Shown here in pieces: positions 62,467 through 64,000 of a DNA stretch of 64,000 nt. Below the pieces are notes generated by a model. That model worked only from the letters and a program-made list of their open reading frames with translations, had not been told where the DNA came from and did no database searches. Source of the stretch: Frigidibacter sp. SD6-1. Lineage in GTDB: Bacteria; Pseudomonadota; Alphaproteobacteria; Rhodobacterales; Rhodobacteraceae. The DNA lies in assembly GCF_030143255.1 (NCBI RefSeq), contig NZ_JARJNR010000001.1, positions 372,001 through 436,000 on the forward strand. Reading direction: 5' to 3'. The stretch's first letter is position 1. Every line of letters starts with the position of its first letter. The position numbers and the translations under genes were made by a program.

Positions 62467-63858
62467 GTGGCCCAGAGCTTTGATGCCATCGTGATCGGCG
62501 CCGGTCCCGGCGGTTATGTGGCAGCGATCCGTGCAGCCCAGCTTGGCCAGAAGGTGGCCATCGTCGAACGCGAACATCTGGGCGGCATCTGCCTGAACTG
62601 GGGCTGCATCCCCACGAAGGCGCTTCTGCGCTCGGCCGAGGTCTTTCACCTCATGCACCGCGCCAAGGAATTCGGCCTGAAAGCCGACGGGATCGGTTAC
62701 GATCTTGACGCCGTCGTCGCCCGGTCGCGCGGCGTGGCCAAACAGCTGTCGGGCGGCATCGGCCATCTGATGAAGAAGAACAAGGTCACGGTCTTCATGG
62801 GCGCCGCGACCCTGCCGAAAAAGGGCACGGTCAGCGTCAGGACCGACAAGGGGACCGAGGAACTGACGGCGAAGGCCATCATCCTCGCCACTGGCGCCCG
62901 CGCCCGCGAACTGCCGGGGCTGGAAGCCGACGGCGATCTCGTCTGGACCTACAAGCATGCGCTGCAACCGAAGCGCATGCCGAAGAAACTGCTGGTCATC
63001 GGCTCGGGCGCCATCGGCATCGAATTCGCCTCGTTCTTCAATACACTCGGCGCTGACACCACTGTGGTCGAGGTGTTGGACCGGGTGCTGCCGGTCGAGG
63101 ACGCGGAAATCTCGGCCTTCGCCAAGAAGAGCTTCGTGAAACAGGGGATGAAGATCCTCGAAAAGACCACGGTGAAGAAGCTCGACCGCGCGCCCGGCAA
63201 GGTCACTGCCCATCTGGAATCGAACGGCCAGACCACCACGCAGGAGTTCGATACGGTCATTTCCGCGGTCGGTATCGTCGGAAATGTCGAAAACCTCGGG
63301 CTGGAGGCTCTGGGCGTCAAGATCGACCGCACCCATGTGGTGACCGATGAGTTCTGCCGGACCGGGGTCGAGGGGCTCTATGCCATCGGCGATATTGCCG
63401 GGGCACCCTGGCTTGCCCACAAGGCGAGCCACGAGGGCGTGATGGTCGCCGAACTGATCGCGGGTAAGCATCCCCATCCGATCAAGCCGAACTCGATCGC
63501 GGGCTGCACCTACTGCCATCCTCAGGTCGCCTCGGTCGGCCTGACAGAGGCGAAGGCGAAGGAGGCGGGCCATGAGATCAGGGTCGGCCGCTTCCCCTTC
63601 ATCGGCAACGGCAAGGCGATCGCTCTGGGCGAGGCCGAGGGCCTGATCAAAACCGTCTTCGACGCCAAGACCGGCGAGTTGCTGGGTGCCCATATGGTCG
63701 GCGCCGAAGTGACCGAACTGATCCAGGGCTATGTCGTCGGCCGCAGCCTCGAGACCACCGAGGGCGAGCTGATGGAAACCGTCTTCCCGCATCCGACGCT
63801 GAGCGAGATGATGCATGAGGCGGTGCTCGACGCCTACGGCCGGGCGCTCCATATCTGA
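62467..63858 (+). CDS. lpdA: Dihydrolipoyl dehydrogenase (E3)
   Basis: E3 reoxidises dihydrolipoyl groups of 2-oxoacid dehydrogenase complexes, using FAD and NAD. The 463-residue product has the FAD motif IGAGPGGYVAAIRAA, the redox disulfide GGICLNWGCIPTKAL (two Cys five apart), the NAD motif VIGSGAIGIEFASFF and the catalytic His-Glu dyad in FPHPTLSEMMHEA. The start is GTG at 62467 after GGGAGG. No E1 or E2 gene is beside it within the window, so which complex it serves is open. Confidence 0.93.
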   Translation: MAQSFDAIVIGAGPGGYVAAIRAAQLGQKVAIVEREHLGGICLNWGCIPTKALLRSAEVFHLMHRAKEFGLKADGIGYDLDAVVARSRGVAKQLSGGIGHLMKKNKVTVFMGAATLPKKGTVSVRTDKGTEELTAKAIILATGARARELPGLEADGDLVWTYKHALQPKRMPKKLLVIGSGAIGIEFASFFNTLGADTTVVEVLDRVLPVEDAEISAFAKKSFVKQGMKILEKTTVKKLDRAPGKVTAHLESNGQTTTQEFDTVISAVGIVGNVENLGLEALGVKIDRTHVVTDEFCRTGVEGLYAIGDIAGAPWLAHKASHEGVMVAELIAGKHPHPIKPNSIAGCTYCHPQVASVGLTEAKAKEAGHEIRVGRFPFIGNGKAIALGEAEGLIKTVFDAKTGELLGAHMVGAEVTELIQGYVVGRSLETTEGELMETVFPHPTLSEMMHEAVLDAYGRALHI

Positions 63859-63866
63859 GGGAAGGC

Positions 63867-63990
63867 GGGGGGCTCTGCCCCCCGGGCCTTCGGCCTCCCC
63901 CCGAGGTATTTCCGCCAAGATGAAAGAGCGGCACCCCGTCTCGGGCGGCCTCAGCCGGGGAGACGGGGTGCTTTCACCTTGGGCGGTCAT
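63867..63990. repeat. G-rich hairpin/TATTT intergenic repeat, copy 5
   Basis: GGGGGGC-TCT-GCCCCCC (63867-63883) is followed by a short GGCC-rich loop, CCCCCCGAGGTATTT, CCAAGATGAA and a 12-bp perfect stem (GCACCCCGTCTC at 63931-63942 with GAGACGGGGTGC at 63960-63971). It follows lpdA and may terminate it. Confidence 0.78.
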
Positions 63991-64000
63991 CGGCGCCTCC

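Overview
The window is GC-rich and almost fully coding. It looks like a chromosome segment of a Rhodobacterales (Rhodobacteraceae-type) alphaproteobacterium. The evidence is gene content and order: lptF-lptG-lptD-surA-pdxA-rsmA, argS-SPOR-nagZ-scpA-scpB, a DUF4167 protein, an RF2 gene without a programmed frameshift, a CtaA/Cox15 heme A synthase, and GC-rich intergenic hairpins ending in a TATTT motif. No plasmid, phage, insertion sequence or CRISPR array was seen. No stretch longer than 300 bases lacks a gene. The longest gaps are 554-818, where nothing is recognised beyond room for a promoter, and 13465-13682, which carries the tRNA promoter.

Layout. 1-9442 holds the 3' end of prmC, a DUF4167 protein and a leftward envelope operon (lptF, lptG, lptD, surA, pdxA, rsmA). 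9571-11519 is pepA-holC. 11590-13464 encodes an unrecognised leucine-rich-repeat protein with eleven 22-residue repeats. tRNA-Asp, a ThiE-like protein, a TfoX N-domain protein and a TrmJ-type methyltransferase follow. 15779-17121 pairs a protealysin-like M4 protease with a probable emfourin inhibitor. 17312-22424 has ctaA, an M32 carboxypeptidase, an MFS carrier, an enoyl-CoA hydratase and a thioesterase. 22514-23979 has a small Cys-rich zinc-finger gene facing away from rplM-rpsI.

24044-29656 contains a PhzF-like gene, a divergent DUF1127/MocR pair and a polyamine-type ABC transporter (two permeases and an ATPase) with no adjacent binding protein. 29824-36545 is a housekeeping block: argS, SPOR protein, nagZ, scpA, scpB, a small basic protein and prfB.

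The main accessory region is 36659-51697. A leftward set (MocA-type oxidoreductase, PanB-like protein, MocE-type Rieske ferredoxin, MocD-type desaturase) lies back to back with a rightward set: a LacI regulator, a TIM-barrel isomerase, a sugar ABC importer, and iolG, iolC-DUF2090, iolD, iolE and iolB. Together they look like uptake and breakdown of an inositol, coupled to a non-heme di-iron oxygenase module that resembles the demethylating part of rhizopine (methyl-inosamine) catabolism. The LacI protein probably controls both directions through TGATGTNA-type sites.

51771-63858 carries a DUF2189 membrane protein, a bactofilin/M23 peptidase pair, a DUF455 protein, Bcp peroxiredoxin, a large AsmA-like protein, queA, an MFS carrier, a DUF924 protein and a dihydrolipoyl dehydrogenase.

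Two intergenic repeat families stand out. One is a 69-nt element with three perfect hairpins (two copies). The other is a G-rich hairpin followed by a TATTT motif and often a long inverted repeat (five copies).
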